Of a stretch of 46,308 nt of DNA, positions 30,821-38,799 are shown piece by piece. The notes beneath the pieces were generated by a model. That model was not told the origin of the DNA, searched no databases, and worked only from the letters and a program-made list of their open reading frames with translations. Numbering within the stretch: the first letter of the stretch is position 1; each line of letters starts with the position of its first letter. The position numbers and the translations under genes were made by a program. The stretch is from Patescibacteria group bacterium (GTDB taxonomy: Bacteria > Patescibacteriota > Saccharimonadia > Saccharimonadales > JAUPVS01), in contig JAUPVS010000006.1 in the NCBI GenBank assembly GCA_030916945.1, positions 1 through 46,308 on the forward strand. Direction: 5' to 3'.

Positions 30821-32131
30821 ATGGCCTCATCAAATAATCTTACCCGCAAAGCACTACCAATTGTTATCTTTACCGTTTTCTTGGACGTCTTGGGTGTTGG
30901 CATATTAATCCCGGTCCTACCACAGATGGTCTTTAAGATCTTTATACCAGCCGGCTTTAGCTACAACGAGTCGCTCATAGCTTTGGGTTGGTTAACTGGT
31001 ATATACCCATTGATGCAGTTTGTAGCGACGCCAATTCTGGGACAGCTATCAGATCGCTATGGGCGTAAAAGGATACTAAGCTTGAGTCTGGCTGGTACCG
31101 GTTTTGGCTATGTGCTGTTTGCTATTGGTATTATTACCAAAAACATCCCGCTGTTATTTATATCGCGGGCCTTTGATGGTGTGACGGGCGGTAACATTAG
31201 TGTCGCTAGGGCGGTTATCGCCGATGTTACCAAACCCGAAGATCGTACCAAAAACTTTGGGTTAATCGGTGCAGCTTTTGGAATTGGTTTTGTGATGGGT
31301 CCATACTTAGGGGCCCGCTTGGCGTCGCCAAATGTTAATTTCTTTGGGCTATTCACCACACCTAGCTGGTTCAACGCTGCCACCCCATTCTGGTTTACAG
31401 CCATTCTGGCAGCCATTAATACTATTTTGGTTTTGGCGATTCTGCCCGAAACTCACCAGCATATTAACAAGAAACTGAAGATGGTTTGGAATCAGTCGCT
31501 TACCAACATCCGTAAAGCCGCTTCGGCGCCCGGTCTACGGATTGTCTTTACGGCCGAGTTCTTGTATCAAGCCGGCTTTACTTTCTTTACGACCTTCTTC
31601 CAGATCTTGCTTATACAGAAGCTGAACTTTACCCAGGCCAATGTTGGTGACTTTTTTGCCTACATTGGTATTTGGATTGCCGTGACCCAGGGGGTAATCA
31701 CGCCAATTCTGGCCAAGCGCTTCAAGAACTACCAGGTGCTGCGGGTGACATTCTTTGGAATGGGATTGGCCTTGTTTGCGCAACTGTGGCCGAGTAACAC
31801 CTCTCAGTTACTACTGATATCACCGTTAATTGCTGTGTTCGTGGGAGTCACTATGGCCAACATTTCGGCGCTGGTTAGCTTGTCGGCCGGACCCGAAATG
31901 CAGGGCGAGATACTGGGCATTGATGCCAGCGTTATGGCTTTGGCCCAGGCCATCCCAGCTATCATCAGTGGTTACGTGGCTACTATGGGCATGAACATGC
32001 CGGTCATTGTTGGCGCTATCACCGTTATGGCCGCCGGCGTCATTTTTGCCGTCTTCTACAAGCCATCCAATCACATTCTGCACGAATCACCGGCCGAACT
32101 GGCCGCCGAAGCGGCCGGCGGAGCGCACTAG
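30821..32131 (+). CDS. MFS efflux transporter (TetA/multidrug type)
   Basis: A 436-aa protein with twelve predicted membrane segments. It carries the MFS motif A GQLSDRYGRKR in the loop after TM2 and a D-x-x-G-x-G-I-L-I-P-V-L-P start typical of TetA-like drug/H+ antiporters (FLDVLGVGILIPVLPQM). A large loop after TM6 separates the halves. Co-transcription with a MarR regulator suggests export of a toxic compound or antibiotic; the substrate cannot be read. AGGA lies upstream of the ATG. Confidence 0.92.
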   Translation: MASSNNLTRKALPIVIFTVFLDVLGVGILIPVLPQMVFKIFIPAGFSYNESLIALGWLTGIYPLMQFVATPILGQLSDRYGRKRILSLSLAGTGFGYVLFAIGIITKNIPLLFISRAFDGVTGGNISVARAVIADVTKPEDRTKNFGLIGAAFGIGFVMGPYLGARLASPNVNFFGLFTTPSWFNAATPFWFTAILAAINTILVLAILPETHQHINKKLKMVWNQSLTNIRKAASAPGLRIVFTAEFLYQAGFTFFTTFFQILLIQKLNFTQANVGDFFAYIGIWIAVTQGVITPILAKRFKNYQVLRVTFFGMGLALFAQLWPSNTSQLLLISPLIAVFVGVTMANISALVSLSAGPEMQGEILGIDASVMALAQAIPAIISGYVATMGMNMPVIVGAITVMAAGVIFAVFYKPSNHILHESPAELAAEAAGGAH

Positions 32132-32158
32132 ACATAAGCGGCTTAAAAGTGGTATAAT
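32129..32158 (+). promoter_or_regulatory. Promoter of tmRNA
   Basis: TAGACA (32129-32134), 18 bases, TGG-TATAAT (32153-32158), then 8 bases to the first base of tmRNA at 32167. Confidence 0.8.
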
Positions 32159-32166
32159 AACCGAAC

Positions 32167-32576
32167 GGGGCTGAATTTTAAGCTCGACGTTGGACTTTAT
32201 CAGTTAGATCCCGCAGGTCGCTTACTCAGCGTTATAGGGTAAACCAGACTAGATGTAAAATCTTCTCTATCAGATCGCTTGGCTTCAATCAGCGAAGGCT
32301 TCAACGCCCTCGTTGCTCGTGAACCAGCTTTCGCCCTAGCAGCCTAATAACTGCTAGCACTTCGTAATCAATACCAGATAGATTACGCCAGTGTTATATC
32401 ATCTGGTTGCTTACTTGCTAGTGACTCCTAGTAGGTACTAAGACTAAGAGTCTGCTCATCGTAGTATTTGGTCTACTTACAGCCACGATGCTAAGACCAA
32501 TTAAGTAGACTATACCTGTAGACGGCTAACAAAGATAAACTAGCGGACCCGGGGGCGGTACCCGGCAGCTCCACCA
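32167..32576 (+). ncRNA. ssrA: Transfer-messenger RNA (tmRNA)
   Basis: A 410-base one-piece tmRNA that rescues stalled ribosomes. The 5' end GGGGCTG pairs with CAGCTCC before A-CCA at 32573-32576, and the start shows the typical GGGGCTGAATTTTAAGCTCGACG sequence in outline. The tag reading frame ends EPAFALAA with tandem stops TAATAA (32345-32350); the resume codon is probably GCT at 32282, giving about 21 residues. The T-stem is CCGGG/CCCGG, but the T-loop reads GGCGGTA rather than the usual TTCRANY. The promoter and terminator fit the ends exactly. No tmRNA partner gene (smpB) is in the window. Confidence 0.93.
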
Positions 32577-32581
32577 AAAGG

Positions 32582-32608
32582 GACTCATCGAACGATGGGT
32601 CTTTTTTT
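32582..32608 (+). terminator. Intrinsic terminator of tmRNA
   Basis: An 8-bp stem GACTCATC/GATGGGTC (one T-G pair) with a 4-base loop and seven Ts, 5 bases past the tmRNA CCA. Confidence 0.9.
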
Positions 32609-32684
32609 GTTTGAAAATAGGTAATCCACCCCTTATAGCGTATACTGTTAGGTAGTAAGAACGCACAAGCGAAAGAAGGTGGTT

Positions 32685-32747
32685 ATGTCTAAAGATCGTG
32701 GCCGTAAAGAAGTCAAGAAGCCTAAAAAGCCGAAGGTTCAAGTATGA
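32685..32747 (+). CDS. 20-codon basic small protein
   Basis: ATG at 32685 opens a 20-residue frame beginning MSKDRGRKEVKKPKKPK, ending in TGA that overlaps the next ATG as ATGA. AAGAAGGTGG lies just upstream as the ribosome site, and TATACT at 32641-32646 is a possible -10. The MSKD-x-G-x-K-x-x-K-K-P pattern recalls a small lysine-rich protein type I have seen in other bacteria; no function is known to me. The coupled overlap makes it more likely to be translated, either as a product or as a leader for the 83-aa gene. Confidence 0.6.
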   Translation: MSKDRGRKEVKKPKKPKVQV

Positions 32748-32995
32748 ACATTAAGCAGCTCGAAACGGTTCGCAAGCCTATTTTTATGGAAGAAGACGAG
32801 ATTAAGCAGATGCTAGCCAGCATGGAAAGCGACGCCTCCTACAATACCAAGCCTGAGCTAATCAAGGAGCGGCCTGGTTCTTTGCCAGAAGCCGAGTTTA
32901 AATCGCGTCACCTGGAATATCTCAAGACTCACCCTAAAGTTAACCCCGCCCACTACCTGTCTAACTTACGAACTGTGTTGCGCGTCCGGACGTAG
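32744..32995 (+). CDS. Unknown 83-aa protein coupled to the small ORF
   Basis: A polar, charged protein with no membrane segment: an acidic patch near EEDEIKQMLASMESD, then a basic C-terminal half ending LRVRT. Its start overlaps the stop of the 20-codon ORF (ATGA). Its 3' end overlaps the convergent 130-aa membrane protein gene by 30 bases, so one of the two 3' ends could be misjudged; both frames look intact. No recognised family. Confidence 0.65.
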   Translation: MNIKQLETVRKPIFMEEDEIKQMLASMESDASYNTKPELIKERPGSLPEAEFKSRHLEYLKTHPKVNPAHYLSNLRTVLRVRT

Positions 32996-33358
32996 GCGCC
33001 ACAAAAACCAACCAAAGCCACTGGCAAACACCAGGTGTAGTAATACTATTGCCCAGCCGCTGGCTTTGAGACTGCCGTTAAGCACAGCAATGATGCTTAG
33101 TATCAGAGCAATGCTTAGTGTTGAGAAGTTGCCGACTAAGGTAGGATGTATCGATGTGGTTTTACTGTAGTGAGCACTGTACCAGTTTAGGTAGGTGTAG
33201 CCAATTAGAGCTGAGCCCAAAAAACGGATGAAGATGTCGCTGCCATGAGCCGGACTAACGACAAACAGCTCGTTAATGAAACCGGGGAATAATAGCAAAG
33301 TTGGCCCAATCACGGCTGTGGCACTAGCTGTCAGGCGAAGAAAGGTTCGAACAGTCAT
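32966..33358 (-). CDS. Small four-helix membrane protein
   Basis: A 130-aa protein with four hydrophobic segments (about 8-28, 41-60, 74-94 and 101-121), short loops and a basic N-terminus. It looks like a small DoxX-like or DUF4345-like four-helix membrane protein, but I cannot assign a family. It converges on the 83-aa gene with a 30-base overlap and is divergent from typA, with about 115 bases between the starts. No function assigned. Confidence 0.72.
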   Translation of the reverse strand: MTVRTFLRLTASATAVIGPTLLLFPGFINELFVVSPAHGSDIFIRFLGSALIGYTYLNWYSAHYSKTTSIHPTLVGNFSTLSIALILSIIAVLNGSLKASGWAIVLLHLVFASGFGWFLWRLRPDAQHSS

Positions 33359-33388
33359 TACTAACAGACTACCACGTCTGGGAAATAG

Positions 33389-33417
33389 TAGACCTATACC
33401 CCTGTTTCTGTTATAAT
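33389..33417 (+). promoter_or_regulatory. Promoter of typA
   Basis: TAGACC (33389-33394), 17 bases, TATAAT (33412-33417). The leader runs about 50 bases to the ATG at 33476. Confidence 0.65.
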
Positions 33418-33430
33418 CAGTAGCGAAATC

Positions 33431-33458
33431 AACGCGCTTGGTTCAGGGGCGCGTTTTT
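33431..33458 (+). promoter_or_regulatory. Terminator-like hairpin in the typA leader
   Basis: AACGCGC (33431-33437) and GCGCGTT (33449-33455) form a perfect 7-bp stem with an 11-base loop, running into a T-run at 33454-33458, about 17 bases before the typA start. It looks like an attenuator. Confidence 0.6.
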
Positions 33459-33475
33459 AATATCAAGAAATCAGT

Positions 33476-35290
33476 ATGCAGCAAGATCCAACTAAAATCC
33501 GTAACATCGCGATTATCGCCCACGTTGACCATGGTAAGACCACCTTGGTAGATGGGCTTTTAAAGCAGTCGCAAACTTTCCGCGACAACCAGGCCGAGAT
33601 GAGCCAGGAGTTGATTATGGATAGTGGCGATCAGGAAAAAGAACGCGGTATTACCATTACCGCTAAAGTTACTGCCGTTCAGCACGGTGACTATCGCATT
33701 AATATCATCGACACCCCTGGTCACGCCGACTTTAGTGGTGAAGTTGAGCGTACCCTTAACATGGCCGACGGTTGTATTTTGATTGTTGATGCCCAAGAAG
33801 GCCCGATGCCACAAACCAAGTTTGTGCTTAGCAAGGCCTTAGCCAACGAACTTAAGCCAATTGTGATTATCAACAAAATCGACAAGTCAGCCAGCCGTAT
33901 TAAAGAAGTCGAAGACGAACTAGCCGACCTATTCTTGGAACTAGCTGTTCACGAAGATCAATTGCACTACCCGGTTTACTATGCCGTTGGACGAGCTGGT
34001 AAGGCTTGGACTGAAGTTCCAAACGACTTCGAAGTTGAGGGCAACTTGGATGACGTCTTTGACGCCATTATCGAGCATATTCCAGCCCCCAAGATTGATG
34101 TCGAAAAACCTTTCCAGATGCTGGTAACAGCACTGGCCTGGGATAGTTTTAAAGGTAAATACGCCATTGGCCGGATTACCCAAGGCCGTATTAAGGCTGG
34201 TGACCCAGTTACCTTATGTAAAAAAGATGGTACCCAAGCCAAGGCTAAGATCGATCTAGTATTTATGAGTCATGGTGTTAGTCGCTTTGAAGTTAAAGAA
34301 GGTGTGGCCGGTGACATCGTCCAGCTAACTGGTGTGGCCGAAGCTAAAATTGGTGAAACCATTGCTGACGCCGACAACCCCGAGGCCCTACCGGTTCTAG
34401 AGGTTGAAGCCCCTACTCTTAAAATATACCTAGGTCCAAACACCAGCCCAATGAAAGGGCAGGAAGGTGAGTTCACCACCTCACGACAGATTGGCGAACG
34501 CCTAACTAAAGAACTCGAAACCAACGTTGGTTTGCGCGTTGAAGAAGAAGGTATTGGCTTTTTGGTAGCTGGTCGCGGTGAATTGCACCTAAGCGTCCTA
34601 ATCGAAACCATGCGCCGCGAAGGTTACGAATTTGAAGTTGGTCGTCCTCAAGTGGTTACCCGCGAAAAAGACGGCATCACCGAAGAGCCTTTGGAAGAAG
34701 TTATTATCGAAGTGCCGGCCGAGCATGTCGGGACTGTCCAGATGGAACTTGGCCAACGCCGAGCCACCCTAAAAGAACAGTTTGCCAGCCCCAAAGGTGT
34801 TACTAAGCTAGTCTATGAACTGCCAACCCGAGCCCTACTAGGTATGCGTAACGTCCTGATGACCAATACTAAGGGCACGATTGTGATGAACAGCTTGATT
34901 ATTGGCTATCAGCCACTTGGCGCTGCCCTGCAACAGCTCCGTAACGGTGTGCTAATTGCCTTCGAAACTGGCGTTACTACACCTTACGCCCTGCAGAACG
35001 CCGAAGCCCGTGGCACGACCTTTGTTGGCCCGGCCCAAAAAGTGTATGCTGGTCAGATTATCGGTTTGAATACCCGTCAAGAAGACATGGAAATTAACGT
35101 TTGTAAGGCTAAGCACCTTACCAACATGCGTAGTTCTAGCAGCGATGGTGTGGTGCAGCTAACGCCGCCAACTATCTTTAGCCTCGAAGAATGCCTCGAC
35201 TTCATCGAAAACGACGAGTTGCTAGAAGTCACCCCTGAAAATCTGCGTTTACGCAAGCGCGAGCTTGACCAAAAGAAGCGCAAGCGTTAG
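33476..35290 (+). CDS. typA: Translational GTPase TypA/BipA
   Basis: A 604-aa ribosome-binding GTPase, involved in stress and low-temperature growth and in 50S assembly in bacteria studied. G1 is [11 protein letters not shown]2 is ITITAKV, G3 is [10 protein letters not shown] and G4 is NKIDK. Domain II follows (about 200-295), then EF-G-like domains III and V (about 310-480) and the TypA-specific C-terminal domain (about 485-604, with [18 protein letters not shown] and MRSSSSDGV). The length is normal. There is no strong ribosome site. The gene is followed by the DEAD-box helicase and RRM genes, consistent with a cold or ribosome-assembly group. Confidence 0.97.
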   Translation: MQQDPTKIRNIAIIAHVDHGKTTLVDGLLKQSQTFRDNQAEMSQELIMDSGDQEKERGITITAKVTAVQHGDYRINIIDTPGHADFSGEVERTLNMADGCILIVDAQEGPMPQTKFVLSKALANELKPIVIINKIDKSASRIKEVEDELADLFLELAVHEDQLHYPVYYAVGRAGKAWTEVPNDFEVEGNLDDVFDAIIEHIPAPKIDVEKPFQMLVTALAWDSFKGKYAIGRITQGRIKAGDPVTLCKKDGTQAKAKIDLVFMSHGVSRFEVKEGVAGDIVQLTGVAEAKIGETIADADNPEALPVLEVEAPTLKIYLGPNTSPMKGQEGEFTTSRQIGERLTKELETNVGLRVEEEGIGFLVAGRGELHLSVLIETMRREGYEFEVGRPQVVTREKDGITEEPLEEVIIEVPAEHVGTVQMELGQRRATLKEQFASPKGVTKLVYELPTRALLGMRNVLMTNTKGTIVMNSLIIGYQPLGAALQQLRNGVLIAFETGVTTPYALQNAEARGTTFVGPAQKVYAGQIIGLNTRQEDMEINVCKAKHLTNMRSSSSDGVVQLTPPTIFSLEECLDFIENDELLEVTPENLRLRKRELDQKKRKR

Positions 35291-35309
35291 CATTCAGCCA
35301 AGCAACAGA

Positions 35310-35338
35310 TTGACTATTTATGCAAATCGTGCTAATGT
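35310..35338 (+). promoter_or_regulatory. Promoter of the DEAD-box helicase gene
   Basis: TTGACT (35310-35315), 17 bases, TAATGT (35333-35338) preceded by TGC. It gives a leader of about 148 bases holding two perfect hairpins: CTGTGA/TCACAG (35392-35406) and CTGAC/GTCAG (35421-35435). AAAGGA (35477-35482) is the ribosome site. Confidence 0.6.
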
Positions 35339-35492
35339 ATTAGTATTGTTCAATTGGATCCACAGTTTGTTCGTTATTACTGAGGCTTCATCTGTGACAA
35401 TCACAGCTATCAATGCCTCGCTGACATTAAGTCAGATACGCGCCAAAAGCTAAGTAATAACAATTTATAACAAACCAAAGGATTCTTTTTTT

Positions 35493-36698
35493 ATGGCCTA
35501 TTACGCCTACAAATCTCAAACCAATAATCGTAACCGTCGCCCAAGTGGTGGTTCCGGCTCACGTAGCCGCGGTAACCGCCGTCCCGGCGCCAAATATATC
35601 GACCCGACTCGTTTTGTAAAGGCTGCTAAGCCAGTTACGGCCGAGACCGAGTACGTACCAACTCATAAGTTCGATGACTTTGATGTGCATCAGGTTGTAA
35701 AGACCAACTTGCGCGCCAAGGGCTTCGTTACACCAACCCCAATTCAAGACCAGACTATTATTCCAGCCCTAGCCGGTAAGGACATTATTGGTATTGCTAA
35801 CACCGGTACCGGTAAAACGGCCGCTTTTGCAATTCCAATCCTACACATGCTAATGAGCCAACGTGGTTCACGCGCCCTAGTAGTAGCTCCAACCCGCGAA
35901 CTAGCCATGCAGATTGAAGAAGATATTCGTTCGATGGCTAAGGGTAGTGGCCTATTTGGCGCCGTTCTAATTGGTGGCGCCCCAATTGGCCGCCAGTTGC
36001 GCGACCTGCGCTCTAACCCGCAAATTGTCATTGGTACGCCTGGTCGTATTAAAGACCACATCGAACGCCGTACCCTTAACCTAGAACGCTTCAACATGGT
36101 GGTTCTAGACGAAGTTGACCGTATGCTCGACATGGGCTTTGTCGACGATGTGCGCGAGATTCTAAGTAATGTTGCCGCTCAGCGCCAATCATTCTTCTTC
36201 TCGGCCACCCTCGACGCCCGCGTCAATTCGCTAATCCAGACCTTCTCTAATGAGCCGGTCACAATTTCTATCAAAACAGGTGAAACCAGCGACAATGTTG
36301 ATCAAAATGTTATCCAATTTGGTGGCAACATGGAAAAGATCGAAAAGCTGCACGATGTTCTGATTCAACCCAATGTCACCAAGGCCATCATCTTTGATGA
36401 AACCCAACGTAGCGTGGAACGACTTAGTAATGAACTTATTGACCGTGGTTTTGCGGCCGTATCGATTCATGGTGGTAAGAACCAGGGTCAGCGCCAACGA
36501 GCCTTGGCTAGCTTTAAGGCAAACCAAACAACTATTCTGGTTGCTACCGACGTAGCGGCTCGTGGTATTGATGTCGCCGACGTTAGTCACGTTATCAACT
36601 ACACCCAACCGCAAAGTTACGAAGATTACGTTCACCGCATTGGTCGCGCCGGCCGAGCCGGAAAAACCGGATATGCACTTACCTTCGTTAATCGATAG
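35493..36698 (+). CDS. DEAD-box family RNA helicase with DEVD motif II
   Basis: A 401-aa ATP-dependent RNA helicase. An Arg/Ser/Gly-rich basic N-terminal tail (about 1-32) is followed by the Q motif (TPTPIQDQ), motif I NTGTGKTAAF, motif Ia PTRELAMQI, GG and TPGR, motif II VLDEVDRMLD, motif III FSATL, motif V TDVAARGIDVADV and motif VI HRIGRAGRAGKTG. Motif II reads D-E-V-D in place of D-E-A-D. It is short, with no C-terminal RNA-binding extension; the basic tail is at the N-terminus instead. The long structured leader and the RRM gene downstream suggest a role in RNA remodelling in the cold (inference). Confidence 0.95.
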   Translation: MAYYAYKSQTNNRNRRPSGGSGSRSRGNRRPGAKYIDPTRFVKAAKPVTAETEYVPTHKFDDFDVHQVVKTNLRAKGFVTPTPIQDQTIIPALAGKDIIGIANTGTGKTAAFAIPILHMLMSQRGSRALVVAPTRELAMQIEEDIRSMAKGSGLFGAVLIGGAPIGRQLRDLRSNPQIVIGTPGRIKDHIERRTLNLERFNMVVLDEVDRMLDMGFVDDVREILSNVAAQRQSFFFSATLDARVNSLIQTFSNEPVTISIKTGETSDNVDQNVIQFGGNMEKIEKLHDVLIQPNVTKAIIFDETQRSVERLSNELIDRGFAAVSIHGGKNQGQRQRALASFKANQTTILVATDVAARGIDVADVSHVINYTQPQSYEDYVHRIGRAGRAGKTGYALTFVNR

Positions 36699-36712
36699 TA
36701 ATGTGTTATAAT
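36684..36712 (+). promoter_or_regulatory. Promoter of the RRM gene
   Basis: TTCGTT (36684-36689), 17 bases, TATAAT (36707-36712) preceded by TGT. The -35 is weak and overlaps the end of the helicase gene. The leader is about 134 bases. Confidence 0.6.
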
Positions 36713-36780
36713 GTGTCTGCTAGAAATAAGCTGCTACATAACGTTTGTTAGTTCTAGATCAATATAAGTTAAGTGTTTCT

Positions 36781-36842
36781 GAGGAGCAGCTAACTGGACC
36801 CCGAATTTCGAGAGCCAGGTTACCTCCGAGCAACAAAAGGAG
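36781..36842 (+). promoter_or_regulatory. Structured leader with possible ribosome-site switch
   Basis: GAGGAG (36781-36786) and TAACTGG (36791-36797) can pair with CCAGGTTA (36815-36822) and CCTCC (36823-36827), forming a hairpin with a small inner stem. CCTCC could instead pair with the ribosome site AAAAGGAG (36835-36842). The ATG is at 36853. Confidence 0.55.
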
Positions 36843-36852
36843 TTAATCATTA

Positions 36853-37119
36853 ATGGCTACTAAACTATTTGTCGGATCCCTATCATGGGGTGTTACAGAC
36901 GACCAACTCAAAGATTTTTTCTCTGCAGCTGGTACCGTTGTATCTGCTAAGGTTATCACTGACCGTGACACAAACCGCTCAAAGGGCTTCGGCTTTGTTG
37001 AGATGTCTAGCGACGAAGAAGCCAAGAAGGCTGTTGATCAACTCAACAACCAAGAACTTGATGGCCGCGCCATCAACGTCAGCGAAGCTCGTCCTCGCGA
37101 AGAACGACCTCGTTACTAA
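36853..37119 (+). CDS. Single-RRM RNA-binding protein
   Basis: An 88-aa protein with one complete RNA recognition motif: RNP2 is LFVGSL (about residues 5-10) and RNP1 is KGFGFVEM (about 44-51), with a short acidic/basic tail EARPREERPRY. Such proteins bind single-stranded RNA; in cyanobacteria, close relatives are cold-induced. AAAAGGAG lies 10 bases before the ATG. It follows the helicase gene but has its own promoter and a long structured leader, and ends at a strong terminator. Confidence 0.96.
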   Translation: MATKLFVGSLSWGVTDDQLKDFFSAAGTVVSAKVITDRDTNRSKGFGFVEMSSDEEAKKAVDQLNNQELDGRAINVSEARPREERPRY

Positions 37120-37146
37120 GTAATTACGTAACTACGTTCAAACCTT

Positions 37147-37173
37147 AAACCCGTCCACTGTGGCGGGTTTTTT
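37147..37173 (+). terminator. Intrinsic terminator of the RRM gene
   Basis: AAACCCG/CGGGTTT with inner CCAC/GTGG and a one-base loop (very tight; the inner pairs may open), then six Ts. Confidence 0.9.
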
Positions 37174-37217
37174 GTATGGCGAATTAACCGTAAGCGCGCT
37201 ATCATGACAAGTACCAT

Positions 37218-37454
37218 ATGACGAATAAGAAAACGATTGTCTTTCAACCCCCAAACCTACCTTTGGTGGTGTGGTTTATCGCTTGGTTACTAACTAGAAT
37301 TCTTCCTTATGGCCAACTTAACTTTGCGGCCGCTTTAATTAGTTTTGGAGCCTTATTTACCTGGGCCTGGCTAGAAATATTTGATGGTGCTAACAGTTTT
37401 CGACGCGCTTTAGGTGTGATGGTGATGATCTTTATTATAGTTAATCGTTTATAG
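37218..37454 (+). CDS. Small membrane protein, two or three helices
   Basis: A 78-aa protein. A polar start is followed by hydrophobic segments at about 13-30, 34-53 and 59-76, joined by short loops with a conserved-looking WLEIFDGANSFRRALG. TATCAT at 37200-37205 is a possible -10, 12 bases before the ATG. No family recognised. It lies between the RRM terminator and the trehalase gene. Confidence 0.6.
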   Translation: MTNKKTIVFQPPNLPLVVWFIAWLLTRILPYGQLNFAAALISFGALFTWAWLEIFDGANSFRRALGVMVMIFIIVNRL

Positions 37455-37456
37455 CC

Positions 37457-37485
37457 TTGACGCCAGTACCAGCGCCTCTTAAGCT
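37457..37485 (+). promoter_or_regulatory. Promoter of the trehalase-like gene
   Basis: TTGACG (37457-37462), 17 bases, TAAGCT (37480-37485), then 9 bases to the ATG at 37495. Confidence 0.6.
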
Positions 37486-37494
37486 AAGTGTAAG

Positions 37495-38781
37495 ATGCTA
37501 GACAAAGCCAAAAAAGTTGTTGCTCTATTAGGGGGCGGAAACAAGCCTCATGACTTGTCTTCTAAAGATGTGCACGAGGCGCGCCAGTACATTCATGATT
37601 ATTGGAAGCGTCTGGAACGTTATCACCCCAAAGACGATGAAACCTTGTTTGGCGTTCCTAAACCCTACTTGGTGCCAGCTTACGAAGCCGGCCACAGCTT
37701 TGATTTTAATGAACTCTACTATTGGGATAGTTACTTTATGGTGCAGGGTTTTCTTAAAGACAAACATCGCCAAAAGCTGGTCAGCGGAATATTGGAGGAC
37801 CTTTTATATCTTCAAAAACGACTCAAAATCATTCCTAATGCTTCCCGCACCTATTTAACGGGCCGATCACAGCCACCACTGTTGACCAGTTTCATCTTTG
37901 ATGTGTACGACAGTTATCACCCGGGCAAGAAATGGTTGGCCGAAGCTATTAAGACGGCCGAAACCGAATACTACACGGTCTGGCTGGGTGTCAATAAGCC
38001 TAATGAGCGTCAGATTTATCGCGGTCTGAGCCGCTACTATGACATTAACTATCTGCACGATCTGGCCGAAACCGAGAGTGGCTGGGATATGACGCCGCGC
38101 TTCAGCCGCAAAACCCTAAACTACCTACCGATCGATTTAAATTCTTTGCTATATAAGTACGAAACCGACTTTGCCCGAGCTTCGCAAATAGCCGGTGACC
38201 ATGCTGCCGAAGAATCGTGGCTTAAGCGGGCCGCCAGCCGCAAAGAGGTCATGGACGAGCTAATGTGGAGCCCGTCACGTGACTTTTATTATGACTACGA
38301 CTATGTGCGCCAACGCCGCGGTTCGGTTAGTTCCTTGGCTGGTTTCTACCCGATGTGGGCCGGTATGGCCACTAAAGAACAGGCTGCTAAGATGGTGCGG
38401 TCTCTAAAGAAATTTGAGGCCAAGGGTGGTTTGAGCACCACCGACCAACAGTTTAATCAGCGTCTGCCCGGTCAATTGCCGGGTACGGGCAATACCCCGA
38501 CCCAATGGGCCTATCCTAACGGCTGGGCGCCTTTGCAGTTTTTTGTTATCAAGGGCTTGGAGCGTTATGGCTATCACGACGATGCCAGGCGGATAGCTAT
38601 GAAGTGGTTGAAAACCAATCTTGACTGGTTTAATGATGAGCATGTCTTTTTAGAAAAGTACAACGTGGTTAACCCCGATAAGCCACCGGCTAAAGGGGTT
38701 TATCCATCACAGACTGGCTTTGGCTGGACCAACGCTGTCTTTGAAAGACTGTGTCAAGATTACATCGATAAACGGACCTAA
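37495..38781 (+). CDS. Trehalase-like glycoside hydrolase family 37
   Basis: A 428-aa cytoplasmic (alpha/alpha)6-barrel enzyme with no signal peptide, expected to hydrolyse trehalose to two glucoses. The family pattern is visible: VPAYEAGHSFDFNELYYWDS (the P-G-G-R-F-x-E-x-Y-x-W-D-x-Y region), RSQPP, ESGWD (D198, probable acid), QWAYPNGWAP and FLEKYNV (E387, probable base), ending with GFGWTNAV. It differs from the textbook signatures: GHSFDF for the G-G-R-F start and QWAYP for Q-W-D-x-P. It is shorter than TreF/TreA (about 550). The specificity could therefore differ. Confidence 0.88.
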   Translation: MLDKAKKVVALLGGGNKPHDLSSKDVHEARQYIHDYWKRLERYHPKDDETLFGVPKPYLVPAYEAGHSFDFNELYYWDSYFMVQGFLKDKHRQKLVSGILEDLLYLQKRLKIIPNASRTYLTGRSQPPLLTSFIFDVYDSYHPGKKWLAEAIKTAETEYYTVWLGVNKPNERQIYRGLSRYYDINYLHDLAETESGWDMTPRFSRKTLNYLPIDLNSLLYKYETDFARASQIAGDHAAEESWLKRAASRKEVMDELMWSPSRDFYYDYDYVRQRRGSVSSLAGFYPMWAGMATKEQAAKMVRSLKKFEAKGGLSTTDQQFNQRLPGQLPGTGNTPTQWAYPNGWAPLQFFVIKGLERYGYHDDARRIAMKWLKTNLDWFNDEHVFLEKYNVVNPDKPPAKGVYPSQTGFGWTNAVFERLCQDYIDKRT

Positions 38782-38783
38782 GC

Positions 38784-38792
38784 TGGTAGAAT
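38784..38792 (+). promoter_or_regulatory. Extended -10 promoter of the 548-aa gene, leaderless
   Basis: TGG-TAGAAT ends 7 bases before the ATG at 38800. No Shine-Dalgarno site. Confidence 0.6.
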
Positions 38793-38799
38793 AAGCGTA

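Noticed and set aside
32526-32741. Minus-strand 71-codon ORF across the tmRNA 3' end
   Set aside because: It overlaps the tmRNA, its terminator and the small ORF on the other strand; no ribosome site or family signal.
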